Shown here: piece by piece, positions 17,512 through 26,898 of the stretch | How positions within the stretch are numbered: the stretch's first letter is position 1 | How the letters are laid out: each line of letters starts with the position of its first letter | DNA from: Clostridia bacterium | GTDB lineage: Bacteria > Bacillota > Clostridia > RUG12999 | NCBI GenBank assembly: GCA_017467445.1 | Contig: JAFTSG010000005.1 | Coordinates: 1-64,000 of the forward strand | Direction of reading: 5' to 3' | DNA: 64,000 nt | Program-made: the position numbers and the translations under genes | The notes under the pieces: model-generated | Told to the model about the DNA's origin: nothing | Seen by the model: the letters and a program-made list of their open reading frames with translations, nothing else | The model's database searches: none

Positions 17512-18376
17512 GATTTTCGGCGTGCTGTTTACGCCATTGTTTCGGTGTAAGCCCGTAATGCCGTTTGAACTGACGGCAGAAATGCCCGCTGTCCTCAAAC
17601 CCACTGCGGTGCGCAATCTCTTCAATACTGAGAGAGGTTTTTATTATCATATTATTTGCTTTATACATCCTTATAGTGTTGAGATATGTCATTGGTGAGG
17701 TACGGAAATGCTCCTGGAACAGACGTGTAAAATGCCTGCATGAATAATGCGTAAGAGATGCCAAGTCTTCAAGCTTGATTGAATCTGCATAGTTGTTTTC
17801 CATATATGTAGCAACGTTTGCTATTATTTCAACACTCGAACCGCTTGATATTTTATTTTTGCTTGAACAGTAACGAGAAATGACCGATACCAATGACAAA
17901 AATATATATTTTGATGTTTCTTCATATTCCGGTTTTTTGTTTATGAACTCTTCTTCAAGCAGGATTGCAAGCTGTTCTGCATTTTTTATCATATCACGAC
18001 CAAGTGAATTGTTAAGACATTGCTGTCCGTTTGCCATCCGATGGGGATTATGTATGAATAAAAGCTGGAATTCTTTTAAATTTTTAAGTGCACCCACTTC
18101 AAAAAGCAGGTTTTCATAATTAAAACGGATGACACAAATCCTGAAATTCTCCATATTTATATATTCACAGTCAGTTCTCGGAAAAAGTACACGAACATCT
18201 CCCGCTGTAACACGTGCAAGGCAGTCCCCCACTTTTTCCACAGCGTTACCGCCAAGTGTTATTATCAAACAAGCTTCATCACTTACTTTGAATCCGTCAC
18301 CATTTTTTGTAATAATTTCAACAGAAGTCAAAAGCGAATCCGTTTTTATTTCAACCGCTTCTTCGGTTTCAGCCAT
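17507..18376 (-). CDS. AraC-family transcriptional regulator
   Basis: 289 residues. The N-terminal half (about 1-165) is a probable cupin-type sensor. The C-terminal 100 residues are a classic AraC DNA-binding domain with two helix-turn-helix units (KLEDLASLTHYSCRHFTRLFQ and SIEEIAHRSGFEDSGHFCRQFKR). The ATG at 18376 is used because GGAGGTG sits 7 nt before it; the longer frame begins inside the promoter. It lies directly upstream of the SLH/sugar operon in the same orientation, so it is the likely local activator of that operon. The inducer is unknown. Confidence 0.9.
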   Translation of the reverse strand: MAETEEAVEIKTDSLLTSVEIITKNGDGFKVSDEACLIITLGGNAVEKVGDCLARVTAGDVRVLFPRTDCEYINMENFRICVIRFNYENLLFEVGALKNLKEFQLLFIHNPHRMANGQQCLNNSLGRDMIKNAEQLAILLEEEFINKKPEYEETSKYIFLSLVSVISRYCSSKNKISSGSSVEIIANVATYMENNYADSIKLEDLASLTHYSCRHFTRLFQEHFRTSPMTYLNTIRMYKANNMIIKTSLSIEEIAHRSGFEDSGHFCRQFKRHYGLTPKQWRKQHAENH

Positions 18377-18407
18377 TTGGTGCACCTCCAAAAATAGATA
18401 TGTCCAA

Positions 18408-18436
18408 ATTATACAATACTTTTTGCGAAATGTCAA
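18408..18436 (-). promoter_or_regulatory. promoter of the AraC-type gene
   Basis: Perfect TTGACA (18431-18436) and TATAAT (18408-18413) on the minus strand with a 17-bp spacer. Confidence 0.85.
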
Positions 18437-18483
18437 TATTTAATTAAAAATATTTTCCCGTTTTTTTGTATCGCATAAAACTG

Positions 18484-18512
18484 TTGATTTTTTATAGCAT
18501 ATATGATATAAT
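18484..18512 (+). promoter_or_regulatory. promoter of the def-fmt operon
   Basis: TTGATT (18484-18489) and TATAAT (18507-18512) with a 17-bp spacer, diverging from the AraC-type gene. GGAGGG at 18548-18553 precedes def. Confidence 0.8.
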
Positions 18513-18559
18513 AAAACAGATTATAAAATGGAGTTTTATGTTTAATTGGAGGGATATTA

Positions 18560-19030
18560 ATGGCACTTCGTCAAATACTTACAATCGGTGACGAAACTTT
18601 ATATAAAAAATGCAGAAAAGTTGAGCTTTTTGATACAAGACTTCACACTCTTCTTGATGATATGAAAGAAACTATGTATGCCGCAGCAGGTGTTGGCCTT
18701 GCCGCAATTCAGATTGGTATTTTAAAACGTGTTGTTACAATTGATACCGGAGAAGGGCTGCTTGAGCTTGTTAATCCTGAAATTATCGAAACGCGTGGCA
18801 GCGAGGAGGCGGCTGAAGGATGCCTTTCCGTGCCGGGAAAACAAGGAAACGTGGTTCGCCCGACATATGTTAAAGTGCGTGCACAGGACAGAAACGGCGA
18901 GTTTTACGAAGTCGATGGTGAAGGTCTGCTTGCAAGGGCATTTTGCCACGAAATTGAACACCTTGACGGACATTTGTATATAGAAAAAGCAACTGACATT
19001 GTTGACAGAAATTTTGAGGACGAAGAATAA
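18560..19030 (+). CDS. def: peptide deformylase
   Basis: 156 residues; removes the formyl group from the initiator methionine of new proteins. The three metal/active-site motifs are present: GVGLAAIQIG (about 45-54), EGCLSVPG with the metal-binding Cys, and HEIEHLDG with HExxH. It overlaps fmt by one base (TAATG). Fmt adds the formyl group that Def removes, and the pairing is a common bacterial arrangement. Confidence 0.97.
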   Translation: MALRQILTIGDETLYKKCRKVELFDTRLHTLLDDMKETMYAAAGVGLAAIQIGILKRVVTIDTGEGLLELVNPEIIETRGSEEAAEGCLSVPGKQGNVVRPTYVKVRAQDRNGEFYEVDGEGLLARAFCHEIEHLDGHLYIEKATDIVDRNFEDEE

Positions 19031-19947
19031 TGAATATTATGTTTATGGGTACTCCCGATTTTGCTCTGATAAGTCTTAAAAAGCTGGTGGAATGCGGATA
19101 TAATGTGACAAGTGTTGTCTGCCGCGAGGATAAACCCAAGGGCAGAGGCGGACAGATGGCTATGCCGCCGACAAAAGAATTTGCAATAGAAAAAGGCATT
19201 AATGTATATCAGCCGAACACCTTCAAAGACGGGGCTTTTGCCGAGGTTCTTGAAAAGGAAAATCCCGATATTATCATTGTTGTGGCATACGGACGGATTC
19301 TGCCGGAGTATGTTCTTAACTACCCTAAATACGGATGTATAAATCTGCACGGGTCTGCCTTACCGAAATACAGAGGCAGTGCACCAATTCAGTGGACCGT
19401 TATCAATGGCGATGACTTTGCCGGCGTTTCCACTATGTTTATGGATGTGGGGCTTGACACGGGCGATATTATAGATGTTTACACCACTCCCCTCGGCGAA
19501 AACGAAACTGCGGGCGAGCTTTTTGACAGACTTGCTTTAAGCGGTGCAGAGCTTTTATGTAATACAGTTGAAAAAATCAAATCGGGCAATGCTACTCGCA
19601 CACCTCAGAATGAAGATGAAGCAACATATGCGCCTATACTCAATAAGGAAATGGGTAAACTGCGATTTGATATGCCTGCCGAAAAAATCCGCAATCTCGT
19701 GCGTGGGCTCAACCCGTGGCCGTCGGCATATGTAAATACAAACAAGGGAATAATGAAAGTACACTCGGCAGAGGTTACCCGCAAAAATGCAGGTGTTCCC
19801 GCAGGAACAAGAATCCCGTCAAAAGACGCTATTGTTATTCAAACATCCAACGGTCAGATTTCTCTTACAGAAGTTCAGCTTCAGGGCAAAAAACGTATGT
19901 CTGCGGCAGAACTTCTCCGCGGACACGATATAGTTATTGAGGAATAA
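19030..19947 (+). CDS. fmt: methionyl-tRNA formyltransferase
   Basis: 305 residues; transfers the formyl group from 10-formyl-THF to Met-tRNA(fMet). The catalytic domain carries HGSALPKYRGSAPIQW with the active-site His and then DTGDI with the Asp. The C-terminal part (about 205-305) is the tRNA-binding OB-like domain. It is translationally coupled to def and followed after 2 bp by rsmB. Confidence 0.97.
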   Translation: MNIMFMGTPDFALISLKKLVECGYNVTSVVCREDKPKGRGGQMAMPPTKEFAIEKGINVYQPNTFKDGAFAEVLEKENPDIIIVVAYGRILPEYVLNYPKYGCINLHGSALPKYRGSAPIQWTVINGDDFAGVSTMFMDVGLDTGDIIDVYTTPLGENETAGELFDRLALSGAELLCNTVEKIKSGNATRTPQNEDEATYAPILNKEMGKLRFDMPAEKIRNLVRGLNPWPSAYVNTNKGIMKVHSAEVTRKNAGVPAGTRIPSKDAIVIQTSNGQISLTEVQLQGKKRMSAAELLRGHDIVIEE

Positions 19948-19949
19948 AT

Positions 19950-21230
19950 ATGAACGAACGACACTTAGCACTTTCCATTCTTATGAAAACCGAATCGGAG
20001 GGCGCATATTCAAATATTGAAATTAATAAAACCTTTGCCGCTGCCGATATTGATTCGCGCGGCAAGGCGTTTGTTACAAATATTGTATACGGCGTATTGC
20101 AAAACAAAATCCGTCTTGATTATATCATAAGTCAGTTTTCGAAATTGCCGATGAAAAAAATTACAGACGATGTGAAAAACATTCTCCGTATGGGGCTTTA
20201 TCAGCTTATTTTTATGGATAAGGTTCCCGAATATGCCGTTGTTAACGAAAGTATCAAACTTGTGCGGAAATGCAAAAAAGCATCCTCCGCAGGATTTGTA
20301 AATGCTATCCTGCGCGGATATATCCGCAATGGTATAGCTTATCCCAAAGATGCCCTTTCGTATGAGTGCACATACTATTCATATCCCGAATGGCTTGGGA
20401 GGCTTCTTTATGAAGCGGTTGGCACAGATGCAACAAAGATTATGGCATCCGGCAATATGACTCCCCCGTTTTCCGCAAGGGTGAACACACTTAAAATAAG
20501 CCGCGACGAGTTTATTGAAAAAACAGGCGCAAAAGCCTGCACCATTTGCGATGATGGCGTGATTTTCGAAAGCGGTATTTCCGTTTCCGATGACGAAATG
20601 TTTAGAAACGGATATTATTATCCGCAGGATGAGGCATCAATGATGCCTGCAAAAGCACTTTCCCCAAAAGAAGGTGAAACCGTTATTGACGTTTGCGCTG
20701 CGCCGGGCGGAAAAACCACGCATATTGCACAGCTTATGGGTAATAAAGGCAAAATTTTTGCTTTTGACATATATAAACATAAGCTGAAGCTTATTGAGGA
20801 TAACGCAAAACGTCTTGGGATTGATATAATCTCCCCCGTTTTGCAGGATGCATCTGAAATAAATGATGAGTACATCAGCATTGCGGATAAGGTGCTTGTT
20901 GATGCGCCGTGTTCCGGACTTGGGATTTTGCGCAGAAAACCTGAAATCAAATACAACCGCACTCCTGAAGATTTGGTTTCACTTTCTACTTTGCAGCAAA
21001 AAATTTTGGGTTCATCCGCAAAATATGTCAAACCGGGCGGCGAACTTGTGTATTCCACATGCACAATAAACCCCGGAGAAAACGAAAAAGTGATTGAAGA
21101 ATTCCTTGCAAATAACAAGAATTTTGAGCTTATAGATTTGGATTTTGAAAACAGTCCTTATATAAAACTGTTTCCTCATATTCATAATACCGACGGCTTT
21201 TTTATAGCTAAGGTAAGGAGGGTGTTATAA
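19950..21230 (+). CDS. rsmB: 16S rRNA m5C967 methyltransferase RsmB
   Basis: 426 residues. An N-terminal NusB-like RNA-binding domain (about 1-130) is followed by a Rossmann SAM methyltransferase. The SAM loop is VCAAPGGKTTHIA, and the two catalytic cysteines are in DAPCSGLG and in YSTCTINPGENE. It modifies C967 of 16S rRNA. Its last codons contain the AAGGAGG that serves the following rlmN gene. Confidence 0.95.
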   Translation: MNERHLALSILMKTESEGAYSNIEINKTFAAADIDSRGKAFVTNIVYGVLQNKIRLDYIISQFSKLPMKKITDDVKNILRMGLYQLIFMDKVPEYAVVNESIKLVRKCKKASSAGFVNAILRGYIRNGIAYPKDALSYECTYYSYPEWLGRLLYEAVGTDATKIMASGNMTPPFSARVNTLKISRDEFIEKTGAKACTICDDGVIFESGISVSDDEMFRNGYYYPQDEASMMPAKALSPKEGETVIDVCAAPGGKTTHIAQLMGNKGKIFAFDIYKHKLKLIEDNAKRLGIDIISPVLQDASEINDEYISIADKVLVDAPCSGLGILRRKPEIKYNRTPEDLVSLSTLQQKILGSSAKYVKPGGELVYSTCTINPGENEKVIEEFLANNKNFELIDLDFENSPYIKLFPHIHNTDGFFIAKVRRVL

Positions 21231-21234
21231 CATC

Positions 21235-22257
21235 TTGATAAACGTAAAGGATTTTACATACGATGAGCTCTCGGCTCTTCTTATGGAAAACGGCGAAAAA
21301 TCTTTCCGTGCAGGACAAGTGTTCAAATGGCTGCACAGCGGCGTTACATGCTTTGATGAAATGACAAACGTGCCGAAGTCTCTCTGGAAAAAATTGCCGG
21401 ATTTGTATATAAGCGTGCCTAAAATTGAACAAAAACTTGTTTCTTCAGACGGAACAGTTAAATATTTGTGGCGTCTTTCTGACGGTGAATGCATTGAAAG
21501 CGTTGTTATGAACTACGAACACGGATATTCCATTTGTATTTCCACACAAGCAGGCTGTTCAATGGGGTGCAAATTCTGCGCATCCACAATAGGCGGTAAA
21601 ATCCGCGACCTTACCCCCGGCGAGATAGAAGACCAGATTATTTTTGCCGGAAAGGATATGGGGGTTCGTATTTCCAACGTTGTTCTTATGGGAATAGGCG
21701 AGCCGCTTGACAACTACGATAATGTTATCAAGTTCATTAAAAATGCAGGACACGAAAAAGGTCTTAATATAGGAATGAGGCATATTACTCTTTCCACCTG
21801 CGGACTTGTTGATAAGATGTATGCCCTTGCAGATGAGGGACTTCCCATAACACTTTCCGTATCGCTTCACGCGCCGGAAGATGAAATAAGGCGCAGTATA
21901 ATGCCTGTTGCAAATAAATATACTATAGAAGAAATTATAAAAGCATGTAAGTATTACGTTCGGCAGACAGGCAGACGTGTAAGTTTTGAATATACACTTA
22001 TTAAAGATGTTAACGATTCAAAAGAAAATGCAAAAACCCTTGCCTCTCTTGTTAAAGGAATGCAAAGTCATATAAACCTTATTCCCGTTAACGAGGCAAG
22101 AAAAAATATATCCCGAAGCACCGGCGTAACAATAGGCGTTTTTAAAGATATTCTTCTTCAAAACGGCGTTAATGTTACAATCCGCCGCACACTTGGTGGC
22201 GATATAAACGCATCGTGCGGGCAGCTTCGGAATAAATCAGACAGGAGTGGTTCTTAA
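21235..22257 (+). CDS. rlmN: 23S rRNA m2A2503 methyltransferase RlmN
   Basis: 340 residues, a radical-SAM enzyme. The CX3CX2C cluster is CSMGCKFC (about 104-111) and the methyl-carrier Cys is in DINASCGQL near the C-terminus. It methylates A2503 of 23S rRNA (and some tRNAs). The start is TTG at 21235, 13 nt after AAGGAGG (21215-21221), which is longer than usual; no ATG or GTG is available in frame near it. It ends directly before the phosphatase ATG. Confidence 0.95.
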   Translation: MINVKDFTYDELSALLMENGEKSFRAGQVFKWLHSGVTCFDEMTNVPKSLWKKLPDLYISVPKIEQKLVSSDGTVKYLWRLSDGECIESVVMNYEHGYSICISTQAGCSMGCKFCASTIGGKIRDLTPGEIEDQIIFAGKDMGVRISNVVLMGIGEPLDNYDNVIKFIKNAGHEKGLNIGMRHITLSTCGLVDKMYALADEGLPITLSVSLHAPEDEIRRSIMPVANKYTIEEIIKACKYYVRQTGRRVSFEYTLIKDVNDSKENAKTLASLVKGMQSHINLIPVNEARKNISRSTGVTIGVFKDILLQNGVNVTIRRTLGGDINASCGQLRNKSDRSGS

Positions 22258-22950
22258 ATGGAGGCTTTTGGCTACAGTATGACGGGAACAAAGCATTCCG
22301 TCAACCAGGACAGTTTTTATATTGATGAAAGCCGCGGCATATTTATTGTTGCGGACGGTATGGGCGGGCACGCCGCAGGAGATGTTGCCAGTAGCAGCGC
22401 AATAAACTCAATTTCCGAAAATGTTGGTGAAATAAGTGTTTCGTCCATAAAAAACGCACTTGACATTGCAAATAAAGAGGTTTTTGAAAAATCCAAAACT
22501 TCTCCCGACCTTGAAGGAATGGGCACTACCATTGCAATGTGTTGTCTTAACGGCAGCTATGCAACTATTGCAAACATCGGCGACAGCCGTGTTCATATAA
22601 TTAAGAATAACGAAATTTCATTTGTCACGCGCGACCATTCTTTTGTTCAACAAATGATTGACGACGGACAGCTTAAAGAAAGCGAAGCAAAAACCCACGC
22701 AATGAAAAATATCATCACAAGAGCACTTGGAGTTGCCGAAACGGTTATCCCCGATTTTGACGGTGTTACCGTAAATGACGGTGATGCCATTATGCTTTGC
22801 TCGGATGGGGTTTCCAATATGCTTGACGATGAAGTAATCGTACATACGGTTCTTCGTAGTAACGCAGAAAATGCAGCAAAAACGCTTTGCAAACTGGCTC
22901 TTGAAGCAGGCGGAAAAGATGACCTTACTGCAATTGTCATCAAACTTTAA
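22258..22950 (+). CDS. stp: PP2C-type Ser/Thr protein phosphatase (Stp/PrpC)
   Basis: 230 residues with the PP2C metal motifs DGMGGH, GDSR, SDGVSNML and DDLTAIV. It should remove phosphate from proteins phosphorylated by the kinase encoded next. The pair is a hallmark of Firmicutes and acts on cell-wall growth and translation factors. Its stop overlaps an in-frame ATG of the kinase gene. Confidence 0.95.
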   Translation: MEAFGYSMTGTKHSVNQDSFYIDESRGIFIVADGMGGHAAGDVASSSAINSISENVGEISVSSIKNALDIANKEVFEKSKTSPDLEGMGTTIAMCCLNGSYATIANIGDSRVHIIKNNEISFVTRDHSFVQQMIDDGQLKESEAKTHAMKNIITRALGVAETVIPDFDGVTVNDGDAIMLCSDGVSNMLDDEVIVHTVLRSNAENAAKTLCKLALEAGGKDDLTAIVIKL

Positions 22951-22964
22951 TGGGGGTGCACGTT

Positions 22965-24668
22965 ATGATAGGTGAAATATTAGATAACAGATATGAAATA
23001 TTAGAGATTGTCGGAAGCGGCGGTATGGCTGTTGTTTATAAGGCAAAATGCCGTCTTCTAAACCGTTTTGTTGCAATAAAAATGCTCCGTAGCGAGCTGA
23101 AAGACGATACGGAATTTGTTGAAAGATTCCGTGTGGAAGCACAGTCTGCCGCAAGTCTTAATCATTCCAATATTGTATCGGTTTACGATGTTGGTCAGCA
23201 CGACGGACGAGATTATTTTGTTATGGAATTTGTTGACGGAATAACTCTTAAAGAGCTTATCAAAAACCGCCAGATTTCATGGCAGGAAGCGTGTAAATAT
23301 GCCATTCAGATATGTGACGCCATTGACCACGCCCACAAAAAGAATATTGTTCACAGGGATATCAAACCGCACAACATTATAATAACAAACGATAATGTTG
23401 CAAAGGTAACCGATTTTGGTATTGCACGTGCGGTTACATCATCAACCATTGTCCGTGCCGGTAATATAATCGGTTCTGTTCACTATTTCTCGCCCGAACA
23501 GGCATGTGGCGGTGTTGTTGATTTTAAATCCGATATTTATTCAATTGGCGTTGTTCTTTATGAAATGCTTGCCGGAAGAATTCCGTTTGATGCAGAAAGT
23601 CCCGTTGCAATTGCAAAAATGCACGTTGACAATATGCCGGAGCGTCCGTCGGATTTTAATGCCGATGTACCGTCATCCGTAAGTGATATTGTTCTTAAAG
23701 CAATGTCCAAACAGCCGGTTATGAGATATCAGTCGGCAAGCGATTTTGCAAAGGATTTGCACGCTGTTCTTGAAAGTCCCGAAGCTGTTTCAATTCAGGA
23801 TGACGACGCAACGCAGTTTGTTCCCATCGTAACGCCGAAAGACCCGCATATGTATGACAATACACAGCCTACTCCGGTAGTTACACCCGAACCCACCCCA
23901 ACGCCACGCAAAAAATCAAACGGTGCTCTCATCGCGTGGATTGTTGCCGGATTTGTTATAATTGCGGCAATAGTTGCGGTTGTAACATCTCTTATGCCGA
24001 CATCGGCTACTATTGATGTACCAAACCTTGTTGGCCAGAAATATGCCGATGTTGTAAATCAATATAAAGATGCTTCGTTTACTATTGTTATTTCACAAAC
24101 AAAAACAAGTAACGAAGGCGAAGATATTATTCTTGAACAAAATCCGTCTTCCGGACAAATCAGAGAAGGACAGCAAATTTCTGTAGTAGTAAGCAGCGGA
24201 AGTGATATGGTAACACTTTCTGATTATACCGGTAAAGACATTAACGAAGTAATGAAAATGCTTGATGCACTTGGTATTGCATACGAAACAGAATATAAAC
24301 CTGTTAATAACTATGCAAAAAATGAGGTGTTCCAGCACTCTCCCGGAAACGGAAGTAAAATTTCCCGTAATAAAAGCGTTACTCTTTATGTAAGCTCAGG
24401 CATACCCGTCCCGGATTTGTCGGGTCTCTCAAAAGACAGAGCAATTACGCTACTACGTGATGCAGGGCTTACCGAAGGAGAAATAAATGAAACTGTTTCA
24501 TCTGCCGAGGAAGGAACTGTTTTTTGGCAGTCAACTCCAAAAGAAACCCCTGTTGATAAAGGAACTGCTATTTCCTTTACTATAAGCAAAGTAACATCAC
24601 CCTCCACACCTACTCCGCCTGCGTCATCAAGACCTGCTCTTACTCCGGCGCCGCCTTCAAATCAGTAA
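22965..24668 (+). CDS. prkC: Ser/Thr protein kinase with three PASTA domains (PrkC/Stk)
   Basis: 567 residues from the ATG at 22965 (GGGGGTG upstream; a coupled ATG at 22950 is also possible). The kinase domain fills about 6-270 with GSGGMAVVYK, the ATP lysine (Lys-39), HRDIKPHN and DFG. A Pro/Thr-rich juxtamembrane stretch is followed by one membrane helix (about 318-342) and three extracellular PASTA repeats that bind peptidoglycan fragments. It ends in a Pro/Ser/Thr tail (about 545-567). The kinase reports on cell-wall state. Confidence 0.95.
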   Translation: MIGEILDNRYEILEIVGSGGMAVVYKAKCRLLNRFVAIKMLRSELKDDTEFVERFRVEAQSAASLNHSNIVSVYDVGQHDGRDYFVMEFVDGITLKELIKNRQISWQEACKYAIQICDAIDHAHKKNIVHRDIKPHNIIITNDNVAKVTDFGIARAVTSSTIVRAGNIIGSVHYFSPEQACGGVVDFKSDIYSIGVVLYEMLAGRIPFDAESPVAIAKMHVDNMPERPSDFNADVPSSVSDIVLKAMSKQPVMRYQSASDFAKDLHAVLESPEAVSIQDDDATQFVPIVTPKDPHMYDNTQPTPVVTPEPTPTPRKKSNGALIAWIVAGFVIIAAIVAVVTSLMPTSATIDVPNLVGQKYADVVNQYKDASFTIVISQTKTSNEGEDIILEQNPSSGQIREGQQISVVVSSGSDMVTLSDYTGKDINEVMKMLDALGIAYETEYKPVNNYAKNEVFQHSPGNGSKISRNKSVTLYVSSGIPVPDLSGLSKDRAITLLRDAGLTEGEINETVSSAEEGTVFWQSTPKETPVDKGTAISFTISKVTSPSTPTPPASSRPALTPAPPSNQ

Positions 24669-24669
24669 T

Positions 24670-25542
24670 ATGGAAGGGATAATTATAAAAGGAATCGGCG
24701 GGTTTTATTACATTGAAACCGCCGACGGAATATATGAATGTAAAGCAAGGGGTATTTTCCGCAAGGAAAAAATCACCCCCCTAGCAGGAGACAGATGCCG
24801 TATTCAAACAATGTCGGATTTTAAAGGCAATATTGAAGAAATTCTGCCAAGGAAAAATTCGTTTGTTCGCCCGCCTGTTGCAAATATTGATACAATGATT
24901 ATTGTGTTTGCTGCAGCAAGCCCCGCACCTGTACCGGAGCTTGTTGACAAGCTTTCGGTTATTGCAATGTCTGCCGGAGCTTCTCCTGCAATTGTTATAA
25001 ATAAAACTGACCTTGACAAAGCACTTGCAGATGATCTTTTAAAATCATATGAGCCGACAGGCTTTGAGATTTTTACCGTTTCGGCAAAAACCGGCGAAGG
25101 AATTGACGCATTGCGGGAATATCTGAAAGGTAAAATTTCTGTATTTGCAGGTTGTTCCGGGGTTGGAAAATCGAGTGTCCTGAACTGTGTTCTGCCTAAT
25201 GCAGATCTTAAAACCGGACGTGTAAGTGAAAAAATCGGGCGTGGCCGTCATACCACAAGGGATGTTACGCTTATACCCACGGGGGTTGGCGGATATATTG
25301 CGGATACGCCTGGTTTTTCAAGTCTTGAAATCGAAAACATTGCTGCCGATGAGCTTGCCGGTTATTTCCCCGAGTTCGAGCCGTATAAATATGACTGCCG
25401 ATTCCGCGGTTGCAGCCATATAAATGAGCCGGACTGCTGTGTCAAAAACGCGGTTGCGGCAGGGAAAATCGGCTTATCAAGGTATGAAAGCTATAAACAA
25501 TTATATTTAGTATTAAAGGAGATAAAACAATGGAAAAAGTAG
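24670..25542 (+). CDS. rsgA: ribosome small-subunit GTPase RsgA
   Basis: 290 residues. An OB domain (about 1-70), a circularly permuted GTPase with NKTD (G4) before the P-loop GCSGVGKSS (G1) and DTPG (G3), and a C-terminal zinc site (CRFRGCSHINEPDC). It helps late assembly of the 30S subunit. It overlaps rpe by 13 bp. Its place after the PASTA kinase is the usual Firmicutes order. Confidence 0.96.
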   Translation: MEGIIIKGIGGFYYIETADGIYECKARGIFRKEKITPLAGDRCRIQTMSDFKGNIEEILPRKNSFVRPPVANIDTMIIVFAAASPAPVPELVDKLSVIAMSAGASPAIVINKTDLDKALADDLLKSYEPTGFEIFTVSAKTGEGIDALREYLKGKISVFAGCSGVGKSSVLNCVLPNADLKTGRVSEKIGRGRHTTRDVTLIPTGVGGYIADTPGFSSLEIENIAADELAGYFPEFEPYKYDCRFRGCSHINEPDCCVKNAVAAGKIGLSRYESYKQLYLVLKEIKQWKK

Positions 25543-26174
25543 TAAAAATTTCACCGTCGCTTCTTGCGGCAGACCCTAACTGCCTTGGCAGTGAACTTAA
25601 AAAAGTTGAAGATGCAGGCGCACAGATGATTCATCTTGATATTATGGACGGACATTTTGTTCCGAACCTTTCTTTCGGTCCGGATCTTATAAAAGGCCTT
25701 CGCAAAAATTCAGGTCTTATATTTGACGTACATCTTATGCTCTCCGACCCGATTGATTATATAGATGCTTTTGCAAACGCAGGTGCGGATATTATAACCT
25801 TCCACGTTGAAGCAAACAGCGATATAAAAGAATGTATTGACAAAATTCATTCTCACGGTATAAAAGCCGGTCTTGTTATAAAACCCGATACAGAAGCAAC
25901 CGAATATCTAAAATACATAAATGATATTGAAATGATTCTTATTATGAGCGTTTATCCGGGATTCGGCGGACAGAAATTTATCCCCCGCGTGCTTCCAAAA
26001 GCTAGCGAAATCCGCGCTGCCGCAGGTCCTGATTTCGATATTGAAATCGATGGCGGTATAACCCTTGAAAACTACAAACTTGCACTTGATGCAGGTGTTA
26101 ACGTACTTGTTGCAGGCAGCAGCATTTATAATGCCGAAGACCCTGCAGCAGTAATAAAAGAAATGATGGCTTAA
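25530..26174 (+). CDS. rpe: ribulose-phosphate 3-epimerase
   Basis: 214 residues, a TIM barrel that interconverts ribulose-5-P and xylulose-5-P in the pentose phosphate pathway. Metal and catalytic residues are in HLDIMDGHFVPN, HLM and EIDGG; the phosphate grip is YPGFGGQKF. The gene starts inside the end of rsgA with AAGGAG 7 nt upstream. Its stop codon abuts the 77-bp repeat at 26173. Confidence 0.96.
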   Translation: MEKVVKISPSLLAADPNCLGSELKKVEDAGAQMIHLDIMDGHFVPNLSFGPDLIKGLRKNSGLIFDVHLMLSDPIDYIDAFANAGADIITFHVEANSDIKECIDKIHSHGIKAGLVIKPDTEATEYLKYINDIEMILIMSVYPGFGGQKFIPRVLPKASEIRAAAGPDFDIEIDGGITLENYKLALDAGVNVLVAGSSIYNAEDPAAVIKEMMA

Positions 26175-26249
26175 GCCGAGTGGAGTCTAACACCACAAGG
26201 TTTAAAACCATAAATTTTGCGTAATACTGCAGAAATTTCTGCAAATATA
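26173..26249 (+). repeat. 77-bp palindromic repeat, copy A
   Basis: This intergenic stretch matches 33561-33637 without gaps at 70 of 77 positions (59 of 60 from 26190 on). It contains the odd palindrome GGTTT-A-AAACC and the perfect palindrome TGCAGAAATTTCTGCA (26227-26242). It begins at the stop codon of rpe and ends just before the thiN Shine-Dalgarno. I see only these two copies in the window. Confidence 0.85.
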
Positions 26250-26262
26250 TAAGGAGATAATT

Positions 26263-26898
26263 ATGCGGGCAATTATTATTGGCGGCGGAAGCGTGAGCAA
26301 AAACTTAAAAGAATATATATTGCCCGGCGATTTTATTGTATGTGCAGACAGCGGGTACGACCGGGCAAAGCGGCTCGGTATCGTGCCCGACCTTGTTATC
26401 GGGGATATGGATTCCATTGTATCAAGCGTGGAATCCGGTCCCGAAATCATAACGGCACCCGTACAAAAAGACGAAACAGACTCTATGCTTTGCGTTGATA
26501 CGCTTGCAGAGCGCGGCTACGATGAAATTCTTCTTTTCGGTGCACTTGGTGGCAGACCTGACCATAGCTTTGCCAATATAACACTTCTTCTTTATGCCGC
26601 AAAAAAGGGAATTCATCTTGAAATAGTGCACGAAATGTCACATATGTTTATTATTGACTCCCGTACCGAAATTTCCGGCAAAAAGGGTGATACTTTTTCT
26701 CTTTTTGCACTTGGAGGAGATGCATGCGGCATTACTACAAAAGGGCTTTTGTATCCTCTTTCGGACGAAACTCTTTATGCAGATAATCCACGTGGAGTTA
26801 GTAATGAACTTCTTGAAAATAATATAGCAGTTTCCGTAAAAAACGGATATCTTCTGGCAATACACATTAAAGGCGGTGAAAAAAATGAACAGCACTAA
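26263..26898 (+). CDS. thiN: thiamine pyrophosphokinase ThiN
   Basis: 211 residues; makes thiamine diphosphate from thiamine and ATP. It shows the family motifs: CADSGYDRAK, VIGDMDS with the catalytic Asp residues, and a GGRPDHSFAN loop. It follows rpe in the usual Firmicutes order, separated by the palindromic repeat, with AAGGAG 8 nt upstream of the ATG. Confidence 0.95.
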   Translation: MRAIIIGGGSVSKNLKEYILPGDFIVCADSGYDRAKRLGIVPDLVIGDMDSIVSSVESGPEIITAPVQKDETDSMLCVDTLAERGYDEILLFGALGGRPDHSFANITLLLYAAKKGIHLEIVHEMSHMFIIDSRTEISGKKGDTFSLFALGGDACGITTKGLLYPLSDETLYADNPRGVSNELLENNIAVSVKNGYLLAIHIKGGEKNEQH

